Assembly (NCBI GenBank): GCA_031415695.1
Contig: JANOSH010000020.1
Coordinates: forward strand, 186,001 to 250,000
Direction: 5' to 3'
DNA from: JANOSH01 sp031415695
GTDB lineage: Bacteria; Actinomycetota; Acidimicrobiia; Acidimicrobiales; Ilumatobacteraceae
Length of the DNA: 64,000 nucleotides
Both the position numbers and the translations under genes were made by a program. Below are positions 32,633-41,866 of the stretch, in pieces (position 1 is the stretch's first letter; each line of letters starts with the position of its first letter). Below the pieces are notes generated by a model. It had not been told where the DNA came from and did no database searches. It saw only the letters and a program-made list of their open reading frames with translations.

Positions 32633-34393
32633 TTAGGTCGGCAGCGACACTATTGTCACCACGCCGGTGCCGCCGTCGACCGAAACGGTAGCGCCGTCGG
32701 GGATTCGGCGGCTGGCATGGGTGGCTGACACCACGCAGGGCACGCCGAGTTCGCGACTCACGATTGCGGCGTGGCTGAGCGGTGCGCCCACGTCGACCAC
32801 GACTGCCGACAGGCTGACGAACAGCGGTGTCCATGCCGGGTCGGTGCCGGGGCACACCATCACATCACCGGGCTCGAGGCGGTGACCATCGGATGGGTCG
32901 ATGATGACACGCGCTCTACCGGTGGCAGCACCGGGGCAGGCACCGATACCGGCAATGACCTCGCCTGCGGTAACCGGGGGCAGGTCTTCGACGACTCGTT
33001 TGCGCCACTGCGACGCAGCCAGCGGCAGGCCCACACAGTTGAACGGTGGGTCGAGCTTCCAGAGTTCGTCGTGCCAGCGACGGCGACGGCGGATCTCCGC
33101 AGCCATGGCGGCCGGGTTCGCGATGAACGGTTCAAACTCGTCGAGTTTCAGCAATGTGAAGTCGCTGGCCTTGTCGAAGTGACCGGCCGCCGCCATGCGT
33201 CGACCGAACTCCTGAAGGGCCTCGCGTGCCTCGTGCAGTTGCAAGATGACGGTGGTCTTCGAACGCTCGCGAGCCGGCAGCCACAGCGCTGCAGCTCGAA
33301 GGCCGGCTTGCAGTTGGCCGTGGGTGGCTGGGTCGCCCTCGACCATTGCGAGCAGCTGCGCGCCAGCAGCCTTACGGTCGACCGCGAGTGTTGCATGGCG
33401 CAACGTCGGCGACTTCGAATCGGGCATGGCGCGCATCTTGTCGATAGCCGTTATGGGCACGCCTGGGTCGCTCTCCCATGCAAGCACGCCAAGGTCCCAT
33501 TCACTTACACAGCGCGAACCGAATTGTTTAAGGAAGTCGACAAAGCCGGCCATGAATCGACGGCTGTCGTCGGTACCCAGGGCGCTGACGCGCCCGAGAA
33601 TTCCGGTGGTGCCCTTGTTGAACTCGGCGGTGATCGCCGGAGACTTCGCCGCGATTCGCGACAGGTCCCACATCGACCACACCGGTGCGGCCGAGTCGAC
33701 CTCGCCGAGCCCGGCGATAGCGCGAACGCCCAGCCCGGGCTCGCCAACGGCGGCCGCCACGCCCATCACGATGCCGATTGGAATCGAGCCGACTGCGGTG
33801 ATGAACATGTGCTCGGACATGAGCGTCTTTTGTCGGTCGGTCATGAACGGACGCGAGTACTCGAAAAGCTCGAGGTTCGACAACGTCGTGAAGTCGGGCC
33901 GTTCGGCGCGGAACTGCGCGGCTTTGGCCCGATGCTCATCGAGTCGCGGCAGCGCGTCGACGCTCAGCGACCACTCGATGGTCTTCATCATTCGTGCTTC
34001 ATGCACCGCGCTTTCGTCGTTCGCATGGGCCACATACGGCGGCACATCAGTTGCGCCACCACCGAAGAACGACGCATCGATCACATCGGCGCTGGCGCCC
34101 GGCATGCGAACACCGAACACCCGCTGCACCGACAAGTTGAGGTAAATGTAGCCATAAAAAACGCCGACCAACTCTTGCTCGTTCGGGTCGAACTCGTCGA
34201 GGTCGAACGCACCGATGCGCACGAGCGCTTCGCGCCACGCTTCCTCGAACGGCCAGCCCGACATGCTCGACGAGGTGAGCGGCGTGGTCGGCCCAGCCCA
34301 CACCTCACCGACATTCGCCCGGGTATACGCGGGGAACCGTTTGCTCGGTTCGTTCTTCACCACGAACTGCTCGTCAAGGCTGAAGTCGTTCAT
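32633..34393 (-). CDS. PEP-utilising-enzyme mobile-domain protein without ATP-grasp domain
   Basis: A 586-residue protein. Its last ~85 residues are the swivelling phosphohistidine domain of PEP synthase, PPDK and rifampicin phosphotransferase: PGAATGRARVI, PGTDPAWTPLFVSLSAVVVD, GAPLSHAAIVSRELGVPCVV, with the phospho-acceptor candidate at His541. The first ~480 residues are helical and resemble the middle region of rifampicin-phosphotransferase-like proteins. The nucleotide-binding ATP-grasp and the PEP-barrel domains are both missing. A partner kinase is not in the neighbourhood. Its start overlaps a possible 38-codon gene. Function unknown; phosphotransfer in trans is only inference. Confidence 0.75.
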   Translation of the reverse strand: MNDFSLDEQFVVKNEPSKRFPAYTRANVGEVWAGPTTPLTSSSMSGWPFEEAWREALVRIGAFDLDEFDPNEQELVGVFYGYIYLNLSVQRVFGVRMPGASADVIDASFFGGGATDVPPYVAHANDESAVHEARMMKTIEWSLSVDALPRLDEHRAKAAQFRAERPDFTTLSNLELFEYSRPFMTDRQKTLMSEHMFITAVGSIPIGIVMGVAAAVGEPGLGVRAIAGLGEVDSAAPVWSMWDLSRIAAKSPAITAEFNKGTTGILGRVSALGTDDSRRFMAGFVDFLKQFGSRCVSEWDLGVLAWESDPGVPITAIDKMRAMPDSKSPTLRHATLAVDRKAAGAQLLAMVEGDPATHGQLQAGLRAAALWLPARERSKTTVILQLHEAREALQEFGRRMAAAGHFDKASDFTLLKLDEFEPFIANPAAMAAEIRRRRRWHDELWKLDPPFNCVGLPLAASQWRKRVVEDLPPVTAGEVIAGIGACPGAATGRARVIIDPSDGHRLEPGDVMVCPGTDPAWTPLFVSLSAVVVDVGAPLSHAAIVSRELGVPCVVSATHASRRIPDGATVSVDGGTGVVTIVSLPT

Positions 34394-34509
34394 CAGTGTG
34401 CTCCTTGTTCATCGGACATACCGTGCTTGGCGACGTAGTGATCGAGAGTCGAGTGGAAATGCCGCAGTGCGTTCCCCAGTACGGGGTCGGGTGCCTTCTC
34501 CATCGGCAT
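34393..34509 (-). CDS. Possible 38-residue leader protein coupled to the mobile-domain gene
   Basis: From ATG 34509 a short frame (MPMEKAPDPVLGNALRHFHSTLDHYVAKHG) ends in a TGA that shares one base with the next ATG (TGATG). The tight junction suggests translational coupling, and the peptide is amphipathic and helix-prone. There is no convincing ribosome site (weak GGCGTGAGT), and no homologue is recognised. It could also be chance. Confidence 0.4.
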   Translation of the reverse strand: MPMEKAPDPVLGNALRHFHSTLDHYVAKHGMSDEQGAH

Positions 34510-34961
34510 ACTCACGCCTGCAATGGTAGGGCACTCGACTATTGGAGTGGAATAGTGGCGGTACGTCGGCCAAATGTCGGGCGCTATGGTTCTCGGCATG
34601 GGACGCACCGCGCAGGTCAAACGTTCGGTTGATCGGCTCGCCGTAAACGTCCACATGGGTGGAGGGCTCGGACCGGTTGTGTCTGACGTGTGGAACATCG
34701 GCGTTGGCGCCTATGCGGGAGTTGGGGAGGTACGCAGCACCGCTCTCAACGCCCATCACATCGGTTAACCAGTTGCGCTACAGCGGCCCGCTCGCCGACG
34801 CACTGATGTGGCGAACGTATGAGTCGATGTACACCGCGTCCACGCCGATTTTCGACGGTGTCGATGCCCACCTCGCACCGGCTTTCATCTACTCGATGAA
34901 CACGGCGCTGAGATTGCATGCCTAATCGCGTGGCAGCCCGACGTGCAGGAGAGCCCAGGCC
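34510..34961. other. 450-bp intergenic stretch with no firm gene
   Basis: Two overlapping plus-strand frames occur here (34602-34768 and 34659-34925, the latter ending MWRTYESMYTASTPIFD then FIYSMNTALRLHA). Neither shows a known motif or a good ribosome site. It may be a gene remnant; I see nothing else. Confidence 0.4.
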
Positions 34962-35753
34962 TCAGCGCGACTTCCATGTCGGTGTACGTTTTTCAAGGAA
35001 CGCAGAGACGGCCTCGACCATATCGGCCGTGCCGAGCGTAACGGCTTCGAGATAGAAGCCGAGATCGAACGCGTCGTCGATACGCGACCCGGTCACCTTG
35101 TTGAGAGCTCGCTTCGTGAGTTGCACGGCTACCGGGGGTAGCGCCGCTACTTGCGCAGCAATTTCCAGGGCCTTCGGTTTCACCTCGTCGGGAGTGTCGA
35201 CTAGGTCAGTTACCATGCCGACTCGGTACGCATCCTCGGCGAGCATCGCAATGCCCCACAGCAAATGTCGACGCGCTAGCACTCCCGACACGTTGGTCGG
35301 CCAGGCCACCACGCCGCCGTCGCCCGCAACGAGACCCATATGCACATGCGGGTCGGCGAACTTCACGCCGCGCGCCGACACGATGGCGTCGGCCGTGAGC
35401 ACGATGCTGGTCCCAAGTCCGTACACGTCGCCTTGCACCGCGGCGACGAACGGCTTCGGGAAGTCGGCGAACAAGCGGAAAAACTTCCGACCGCCATCGA
35501 CCGACTTCATCCACTCCAACGGCGACTCGTCGGCTTGGCGCAACATCCGTTCGGTATCACCTCCGGCCGAAAAGACCCTGCCGGTGCTGGTGAGCACCAC
35601 CACACGAACGTGATCATCAATGGCCGCCGCAGTGAACGCCACTTCCAGCTCATTGTTGAGTTGATCGTCGATGCGGTTCCGCAACTCGGGCCGACACATC
35701 TCAATCACGGCAACGCCATCTGCGACGGAAACCGTCAACGCCGAAGTGCTCAT
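34962..35753 (-). CDS. Enoyl-CoA hydratase/isomerase family protein
   Basis: A 263-residue crotonase-fold protein from ATG 35753. The oxyanion-hole elements are visible: RVFSAGGDTERML (first turn) and AVQGDVYGLGTSIVLTADAIV (second glycine), then FADPHVHMGLVAGDGGVVAWP. In the second active-site turn the usual paired glutamates are not evident: HVHMGLVAGDGG has Asp but no Glu. It may therefore be an isomerase or thioesterase-type crotonase rather than a hydratase. The C-terminal helices (AVQLTKRALNKV, FLEKRTPTWKSR) are typical. Its start overlaps a hypothetical frame upstream. The pathway is unknown. Confidence 0.88.
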   Translation of the reverse strand: MSTSALTVSVADGVAVIEMCRPELRNRIDDQLNNELEVAFTAAAIDDHVRVVVLTSTGRVFSAGGDTERMLRQADESPLEWMKSVDGGRKFFRLFADFPKPFVAAVQGDVYGLGTSIVLTADAIVSARGVKFADPHVHMGLVAGDGGVVAWPTNVSGVLARRHLLWGIAMLAEDAYRVGMVTDLVDTPDEVKPKALEIAAQVAALPPVAVQLTKRALNKVTGSRIDDAFDLGFYLEAVTLGTADMVEAVSAFLEKRTPTWKSR

Positions 35754-36290
35754 GCTCTGACCATAGCCAGCGGGCCTCGGCTGCAGGGCTGCTCCACCGT
35801 TTGCGAGCGACGGCACGAAGAACGATCAAGCGGGCAGCGGCCAAGTCGTCATTCGTCAGGCCGGGGTGCCGGACATGAACCAGAAGGTGAAGCGCTCGGG
35901 CAGCCACGACAGGATCGGGCGAATGCAATCGATCGCGCAGGGTTCGACGCAAGGCATTGTTCAGGCTTGCTCGTGCGAGCGCGACGACATGCCCTCTCCC
36001 ACCGTGTCGGGTACCATCCACAAGCCCCACAACCAGCGACCGCACGCTGGCAATCTGCGCAGCGGTCAACGGAACTTGAGCGATCACGCACGCAAGCCAA
36101 TCGCGGTGGTAGCCGGAACGAAAATAGTAGGGATCGAGCTCCAGCGTGTTGAGGGCCTCGTCAACCGCCTCGGTCGAAGCCGCCACCAGCGGCCAGCGCC
36201 TCCTTGGAACCCCAGTAGCTCGGCGTCACGATCCCGGCAAGGTCGAGCATTGCGGGGGCGTTCTTTGCCGTATACGACCAAGGTCGAAGC
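35701..36290 (-). pseudogene. Frameshifted hypothetical protein gene
   Basis: The frame from GTG 36186 reads VDEALNTLELDPYYFRSGYHRDWLACV and continues with an Ala/Arg/Leu-rich helical, HEAT-like region (DPVVAARALHLLVHVRHPGLT). Upstream, one frame over, sits a plausible continuation (GELRPWSYTAKNAPAMLDLA, TPSYWGSKEALAA). One extra G in the run near 36188 (GCTGGTGGCGGC on the minus strand) would separate them. The 3' end runs 53 nt into the enoyl-CoA hydratase gene. The family is unrecognised and the 5' end is uncertain. Confidence 0.45.
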
Positions 36291-37015
36291 TCACCGTGCC
36301 TGGCCCACACCGGCAACGGAAACTGCGCGTCGCCAACACAACGCCGCACACTGCACGCTCTGTACTCCCGCCTGGCCCTGGAGAACCGCATCACGATTCC
36401 CAACGGTGCCGGGTTGAACAACGGCCAGGCCCCGGCCGATGGCGACCCCAACGGCGAATGGGAGACCCTGTACGAAACACCGATCATCCGCGGTGGGGTC
36501 GGTGTACCCAACGCCCACCTTCGCCTAGACCGCCCACTGACAACCTCGGTTTCACAATTCGCCTATATCGGGATTTTCACTGCGCTTCCATCGTTTGTAT
36601 CGACAGCTGGAAGGCCGAATCGGGCGAGCCAGGGCAGGCGTTCACCGACCGGTTCCAGTGGCACGGCTGCGACGAACCCGGAACCAGCCAGACAGCGTGG
36701 AATACGTGTGCCACCTGGATCAACAACGCCAAGAGCCGATTCCCCGCACCGGCGTTGGTGACCGCCTCTATCGACGAGTACAACGCGTTCTGGCCGAACA
36801 CGGTTCCGTCCTTGGCGGCGATGCAGACCTTGGTGGTCAACATCCGACGCATCGAGGACAAGGCCGGCCAGTACGCGGGAAACCAGCGGGCGAAGTACAA
36901 CGGATTCCTCGGCCAGCCGGGGAATCTCATGTGGCTGTATTCGGGGTGCGACAGGTTCGCGTGCGGCGGCCCCGGGGTCGATGATGCCAGCGCGTACTAC
37001 GATGGCTGGCCCTGA
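36290..37015 (+). pseudogene. C-terminal remnant of a DUF4091 / glycosidase-like secreted protein
   Basis: One frame gives LYSRLALENRITIPNGAGL and ETLYETPIIRGG, then breaks near 36575-36590. The next frame continues SWKAESGEPGQAFTDRFQWH, GCDEPGTSQTAWNTCATWIN and NLMWLYSGC, and ends at YYDGWP. DUF4091 (GH123-like) proteins share the order ALxxRIT, W(x)GCDEP, a late W-Y-x-S-C and a terminal GWP. The normal N-terminal several hundred residues are missing. The frameshift and both truncations make this non-functional. It abuts the broken carotenoid oxygenase, so the deletion probably hit both. Confidence 0.6.
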
Positions 37016-37018
37016 CCG

Positions 37019-37820
37019 TCACGGGAGCAACCAGCCTTCGTGCAGGCGGAACGGGATGCGGATCGTGGCGACCGGCCCGGCGGCGATATCGAGTGCGTCG
37101 AGGACGACGAGGTCGGTGCGATTCTCGGTGCGACGACCAACGATCGAGATCAACCAACCGTCGCCTTCGGGGGCATCGGGCGTTCGGGGGATGAAGAGCG
37201 GTTCTTCGGGTACCGAGTGCGGCCCAGCGTAGAAGTAGGCGAGTTCACCGGTGTCGTCGTTGAAATGCCCGAGACACGTGAAGGGCAGGCCCTTCGGCCC
37301 GTGTTCCAGCATGGGCCCGAGCGCTTGACTACTCGTACCGAAGTAGTAGTAGTGGTGATGACGACGGGTCGACCGGCGCGGGTCGATCACCGGCATCTCG
37401 CCGATGTGCTCAAAGATCTTGGTGATCTCGAACTCACCGTATTCGCTCGTCAGATCAAGCTCCAACGTTGCGCGAACGGTGGCGCCTCACGGGCCTCGGG
37501 GTGGTGAAGGTTGGGGAATTGCGACAGCCAGCCCGACGCTGTGACGAAGTGATCGAGATGAAGGTACTGACCGTCGCCCCATGCGTTGAGTTGGCAATGG
37601 CGATCTTGTGGATCATCCCGTCGCCATTTATGAAAATGTCGGTGCCGTGAAGCGGGGGATACTGGGGGTCGGCGCACGCACGGAAATAAGTTCCGTTCAA
37701 CTCCGCAGGGATCGTTCCGTCGACCTCGAGGTCATAGACGCTTGCCTCGATCCTCGATGGTGCCGAGTAGCCGCGGTACACCAAAACGTCGGGGAATCTC
37801 AGGCCTTCTGGTGCGCTCAT
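37019..37820 (-). pseudogene. Carotenoid/lignostilbene oxygenase gene with internal deletion
   Basis: The first ~70 codons (ATG 37820) are a clear carotenoid-oxygenase N-terminus (YDLEVDGTIPAELNGTYFRA, FINGDGMIHKI). Sequence then jumps in a second frame to a late segment (LNAWGDGQYLHLDHFVTASG, WLSQFPNLHHPEA, PPFAQRW). A third frame follows to the end (YGEFEITKIFEHIGEMPVID, GELAYFYAGPHSVPEEPLFI). Family members are about 450-500 residues with four iron-binding histidines spread through the blades. About 200 residues, including at least two histidine sites, are gone. A promoter-like TTGACG...CTACAG and a TetR-type operator lie directly upstream (37862-37894), so regulation was once active. Confidence 0.8.
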
Positions 37821-37861
37821 GAGCGGAACTCCACGATTCGACGGAACAAAGGAAACGACAA

Positions 37862-37894
37862 GCTAACTAAACTGGACTGTAGAGTTCAGTTAGC
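37862..37894. promoter_or_regulatory. 33-bp palindromic TetR-type operator, copy 1
   Basis: GCTAACTAAACT and AGTTCAGTTAGC form 12-bp inverted arms (one mismatch) around a 9-bp centre. On the minus strand TTGACG, 17 nt and CTACAG overlap it, giving a promoter towards the carotenoid oxygenase, 42 bp away. The same 33 bp recur exactly at 44874-44906 in front of a TetR gene. The rest of 37895-38045 shows no gene. Confidence 0.75.
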
Positions 37895-38045
37895 ACGAAC
37901 GTCAAGGGACTCACAGAGGCCACGCACCCTGATCAATCTCAAGTCGCTCGTGTCGAGCGATCTACGCCCGTCGCGATGAGTTCAGCCGAGGTCTTCGAGC
38001 TCCAGACGCGCTGCGTAGGCTATTGTCATTACGGGGAGTTAGAGC

Positions 38046-39092
38046 ATGGGGAATTTGTCGATACGAAGCGTGAGCAAGCAGTTCCGTGCCCCTCACGGCG
38101 GCGCAACGCTTGCCCTGGATGATGTGTCGCTTGAGATCGCAGCCAACGAGTGTTTTGTGCTTTTGGGGCCATCAGGCTGCGGCAAGACCACACTGTTGCG
38201 GTGTATCGCCGGTCTGGAGAACCCCGACTCGGGCGAGATCTGGTTGTCCGGCGAGCGGTTGGATACCGAACCTCCGTTCAGGCGAAAAGTCAACACCGTT
38301 TTCCAGAGCTACGCTCTGTTCCCGCATCTGAATGTGGCCGACAACATTGCCTTTGGCTTGGAAATGGATGGCCGCAAACGTCGTGACTGCGATGCCGCGG
38401 TTTCAGAGATGCTGCGCCTCGTCAACCTTGAAGGCATGGACAAGCGCGTGCCGAATCAGCTTTCGGGTGGTCAACAGCAACGTGTCGCGCTGGCTAGAGC
38501 GCTGGCTAAACAACCCGATGTCTTGTTACTGGACGAGCCGTTGGCCGCGCTCGACCTCAAGTTGCGACGGTCGATGCAATTCGAACTCAAGGCGCTGCAA
38601 GCTCGAACCGGAATCACCTTTGTTTTCGTGACCCATGACCAGGATGAAGCGCTAGCTCTAGGCGACCGCATTGCTGTCTTTTCCGAAGGCACGATCCGCC
38701 AAGTCGGCACCCCTCGCCAGATCTACGATGAGCCGGCTTCGAGGTTCGTGGCCGATTTCATTGGTGAGACCAATGTTTTGCCGTTGATTCGTCATGGAGA
38801 TGCCGTCGAGGTGGCTGGTCAACTTCAACCTGCCTCGTCGGTAATCGGTGCCACCGACAGCGATGCCGTGGCTCTGTGCGTTCGACCGGAAAATGTTCGC
38901 ATCGATCCGGCCGGTGCCCTGTCCGCTACTGTGTCGAGTGCGGCGTTCCTTGGCTCCATCATGCACTACTCGCTCACCCTGGGCGATGGCACGATGCTGC
39001 GGATGAACCTGGCGGCCGACGCCACGGAGCAGCCAACGGTCGGGTCAAGCCTGCACGTCTCCCTACGTCACCTGCGAGCGGTCGGGCCGTGA
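38046..39092 (+). CDS. potA: Polyamine ABC transporter ATPase
   Basis: A 348-residue ABC ATPase, ATG 38046 with a GGGGAG site. Walker A is GPSGCGKTTLLRC, Q-loop VFQSYALFPHL, signature LSGGQQQRVALARAL, Walker B VLLLDEPLAALD and the H-loop FVTHDQDEAL. The C-terminal ~110 residues form the TOBE regulatory domain (VRPENVRIDP) of PotA/CysA-type importers. It drives uptake of a polyamine or acetylpolyamine with the two permeases and binding protein that follow. It overlaps the next gene as GTGA, and the five genes to 42910 appear to form one operon. Confidence 0.93.
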   Translation: MGNLSIRSVSKQFRAPHGGATLALDDVSLEIAANECFVLLGPSGCGKTTLLRCIAGLENPDSGEIWLSGERLDTEPPFRRKVNTVFQSYALFPHLNVADNIAFGLEMDGRKRRDCDAAVSEMLRLVNLEGMDKRVPNQLSGGQQQRVALARALAKQPDVLLLDEPLAALDLKLRRSMQFELKALQARTGITFVFVTHDQDEALALGDRIAVFSEGTIRQVGTPRQIYDEPASRFVADFIGETNVLPLIRHGDAVEVAGQLQPASSVIGATDSDAVALCVRPENVRIDPAGALSATVSSAAFLGSIMHYSLTLGDGTMLRMNLAADATEQPTVGSSLHVSLRHLRAVGP

Positions 39093-39991
39093 CCTCGCAA
39101 TCGTTTCCCGGCCGAGGACCACGCTGGGCATCGGCGCCCGCTCTGGCCTTTTTGGTTGTGATCGTCGGCGGTCCGCTCATTTTGATCTTCCTCTACAGTT
39201 GGCTCAGCCGAGCCCGGTTCGGGGTAGGCATCTCGTGGACCATCAGCACCGACGGCTATCGAAAGGTGTTCATAGAAGACGCACTTGATGGCACGACGCG
39301 GCTCAACGCTCAGTACCTGCGCATTATTGGTAACTCGCTGTTGTTGGCGGCCATTACGACCGTTGCCACGCTGGTTGTGGCGATTCCAATGTCGATTTGG
39401 ATGGCGACCCGGGCTGCCAGATTCCGCAGTTTGCTGGTGCTGGCCGTAACTATTCCGTTTTGGACGAACACATTGGTGCGCACGTACGCCTGGATGTTGA
39501 TCCTTCGAGACAACGGCATCGTGAACAACCGCTTGGTCGGCTGGGGAATTTTTGACCAGCCGGTGAAGCTGCTCTACACGAACACCTCCACCCTTATCGG
39601 GCTGGTCTACACGTTCCTACCGTTCATGGTGCTCCCCATCTACTCCTCGGCCGAACGCTTTGATTTCCGCCTTGCCGAAGCAGCTGTCGATCTCGGCGCT
39701 CGGAAGCGACAGGTAGTCGCACGAGTCATCTGGCCAAACCTTCGTAGTGGCGTGATCGCAGGCGTCGCGCTCGTTTTGGTGCCCGCCACGGGCGCCTTCT
39801 TGCAGCCTGAACTACTCGGCGGCGGAAAGTCGCTGATGATCGGAAATCTGATCCAACAGCAGTTCGCGGCATCACGGAACTGGCCTTTCGGCGCCGCGTT
39901 GTCAATCATGTTGCTGCTGGTGGTCGGCATTGTGCTCGTGATCTCACGGCTCGTCGGGCACCGGTCGACCGCCCCGTCGCTGGTGGCCTGA
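39089..39991 (+). CDS. potB: Polyamine ABC transporter permease
   Basis: A 300-residue integral membrane protein with GTG 39089 in a GTGA overlap with potA. About six helices are visible (ALAFLVVIVGGPLILIFLY; SLLLAAITTVATLVVAIPMS; LLVLAVTIPFWTN; LVYTFLPFMVLPIYS; VIAGVALVLVPATGAF; ALSIMLLLVVGIVLVISRLV). The coupling EAA loop is AEAAVDLGARKRQVVARVIWP, matching the EAA---G consensus that contacts the ATPase. The order potA-potB-potC-potD is the classical spermidine/putrescine layout. Confidence 0.92.
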   Translation: MTSQSFPGRGPRWASAPALAFLVVIVGGPLILIFLYSWLSRARFGVGISWTISTDGYRKVFIEDALDGTTRLNAQYLRIIGNSLLLAAITTVATLVVAIPMSIWMATRAARFRSLLVLAVTIPFWTNTLVRTYAWMLILRDNGIVNNRLVGWGIFDQPVKLLYTNTSTLIGLVYTFLPFMVLPIYSSAERFDFRLAEAAVDLGARKRQVVARVIWPNLRSGVIAGVALVLVPATGAFLQPELLGGGKSLMIGNLIQQQFAASRNWPFGAALSIMLLLVVGIVLVISRLVGHRSTAPSLVA

Positions 39992-40785
39992 TGGCACGCG
40001 GCTTCGACATCCGTCGATTTCCCGGCTTCGCCGGTGCATCGTGGGCGGTGTTGGCCTTCTTGTACCTTCCGCTCGTCTCGGTCGTCGTTTACTCATTCAA
40101 CGCCAATCGGCTGGTCACCCAGTGGGCCGGATTTTCGTGGAAGTGGTACGGCGAGGTCGCGCGTCGCCCGGAGATTCGTGATGCTCTGAGCTTGTCCTTG
40201 CGTCTCGCCGCCACGGCAACGATCTTCGCAACGCTACTCGCGTTGGGTGGAGCGCTCGGCTTGACCGCAATGAACCGACGCGGTAGCGGCTTGGCGCTGG
40301 CCCTCATCGGCGCGCCGCTTGTTATTCCCGAGGTCGTGTCAGCCATAGCGACGTTGGCCTTCTTCGTTCTGATCGACCTGCCGCTCGGCTTCAACGCTTT
40401 ACTGTTGGCGCACACGGCGTTCTGCATCCCTTTCGCCTTGCTGCCGATCCGCGCCCGGTTGAACGAAATCGATCACCGTATGTTCGAAGCAGCGGTCGAC
40501 CTTGGCGCTTCGCGCTGGATGACCTTGCGTCGGGTCACGCTCCCGTTGCTCGGACCCGGGATCATGTCAGGGGCGCTATTGAGCTTCATCATCAGCCTGG
40601 ATGACTATTTGATCTCGGCGTTTCTTGGTGGTCCATCGACCACAACCCTGCCGGTATTCATCTTCGGCATGATTCGTAACGGCATCACCCCGGCCGTGAA
40701 CGCGCTATCCACATTACTCTTGATTCTCAGTGTTGTAATTACCTCATTCTCGTACTATTTCGGTCAGAAAAGGAGATTGTCATGA
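39991..40785 (+). CDS. potC: Polyamine ABC transporter permease
   Basis: A 264-residue permease whose ATG shares one base with the potB TGA. It has about six helices beginning WAVLAFLYLPLVSVVVYSF and ending LLLILSVVITSFSYYF. The EAA loop is FEAAVDLGASRWMTLRRVTLP. The motif PEVVSAIATLAFFVLIDLPLG follows the third helix. It pairs with PotB to form the membrane channel. Its stop overlaps the potD start by 4 nt, and AAAGGAGA near its 3' end supplies the potD ribosome site. Confidence 0.92.
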   Translation: MARGFDIRRFPGFAGASWAVLAFLYLPLVSVVVYSFNANRLVTQWAGFSWKWYGEVARRPEIRDALSLSLRLAATATIFATLLALGGALGLTAMNRRGSGLALALIGAPLVIPEVVSAIATLAFFVLIDLPLGFNALLLAHTAFCIPFALLPIRARLNEIDHRMFEAAVDLGASRWMTLRRVTLPLLGPGIMSGALLSFIISLDDYLISAFLGGPSTTTLPVFIFGMIRNGITPAVNALSTLLLILSVVITSFSYYFGQKRRLS

Positions 40786-41861
40786 AGAAGAAAATCCTTG
40801 GTTCCATTGTCATTGCTGCGGCGGTGCTGGCGGGGTGCAGTTCGGCCACCAAAGAGAGTTCGTCGAGCGGTGCTTTTCCAACGAAAGCGAAGGGCCCACT
40901 CAACCTCTACAACTGGACCGACTACATCGATCCTGCGATGTTGGAAGAGTTCACGAAGGAGACGGGGATCACCGTGAACCTCTCCACATACGATTCGAAC
41001 GAAACGCTTCTGGCCAAGCTGCAGGCGGGCGGCGGTGACGGGTATGACGTGATCGTGCCGTCGGATTACATGGTCGTCCAAATGATTGATCTGAAGCTCA
41101 TCGAGAAGGTTGAGCCAGCCAAATTTCCCAATGGGAAAAATCTCGAGAAGTCCTTTGCAGATGTCTATTGGGATAAGGGGCGGGCCTACACCGTGCCGTA
41201 CATGTACGGCACGACGGGCATTTCGGTGAACACCAAGCAGGTGAAGACATTGCCGAAGTCGTGGAAGGACTTCTTCAACCCTACGAATGAAGCTGCCGGC
41301 AAGATCGGTTTGTTGAATGATCAGGTTGAAGTGTTACATGCCGCCCTGCGTGCTGTTGGGGCGAAAGAGTGCAGCGAGAACAAGGCCGACTACCAAAAGG
41401 TGCAAGACATGATGGCCGCGTTCAAACCGAAGCTGCAGGTCATCAACTCCGATGGCGTGATCGAGCGCATGGGTTCAGGTGAGCAGTTCATGCACATGCA
41501 GTGGAATGGCGCCACGCATCGTTCCAAGTTGGCCAATGCCGACGTCACCTATGTCTATCCCAGCGATGGCCTTACGTTGTGGGCCGACAACCTGGCGATT
41601 CCGACCAAGGCCGCCCATAAAGATGCCGCCAAAATCTTCTTGAACTGGATGATGGACCCCAAGGTCATCGCCAAGGCTTCGAACTTTACGGGCTACAACA
41701 ACGGCATCGTCGGTGCGGACGCCTTCATGGACGCAGCCCTGAAGTCTGACCCGGCCGTTGTGCCATCGGCGGGCGACAAGGCTTTGGCTCGTGCCGTTGC
41801 TCCGTGTTCGAAGGCCGCTGTCGACCTGTATGACCAGGTCTGGACGAAGTTCAAGACCTGA
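40782..41861 (+). CDS. potD: Polyamine-binding lipoprotein
   Basis: A 359-residue solute-binding protein. Residues 1-19 are a lipoprotein signal with lipobox VLAGCSS (Cys19 lipidated), followed by a Ser-rich linker. The mature protein begins GPLNLYNWTDYIDPAMLEEF, the hallmark of PotD/PotF, and contains YDVIVPSDYMVVQMI and YWDKGRAYTVPYMYGT. These hold the aromatic and acidic pocket residues that bind the amine chain. Residues for acetylated versus free polyamines cannot be separated here, but the following deacetylase suggests acetylated amines. ATG 40782 follows AAAGGAGA by 8 nt. Confidence 0.92.
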   Translation: MKKKILGSIVIAAAVLAGCSSATKESSSSGAFPTKAKGPLNLYNWTDYIDPAMLEEFTKETGITVNLSTYDSNETLLAKLQAGGGDGYDVIVPSDYMVVQMIDLKLIEKVEPAKFPNGKNLEKSFADVYWDKGRAYTVPYMYGTTGISVNTKQVKTLPKSWKDFFNPTNEAAGKIGLLNDQVEVLHAALRAVGAKECSENKADYQKVQDMMAAFKPKLQVINSDGVIERMGSGEQFMHMQWNGATHRSKLANADVTYVYPSDGLTLWADNLAIPTKAAHKDAAKIFLNWMMDPKVIAKASNFTGYNNGIVGADAFMDAALKSDPAVVPSAGDKALARAVAPCSKAAVDLYDQVWTKFKT

Positions 41862-41866
41862 TCGAT

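Noticed and set aside
37810..38045. Shared peptide KLTKLDCRVQLA at two loci as a conserved protein motif
   Set aside because: It is only the translation of the duplicated 33-bp operator; neither frame is a gene there.
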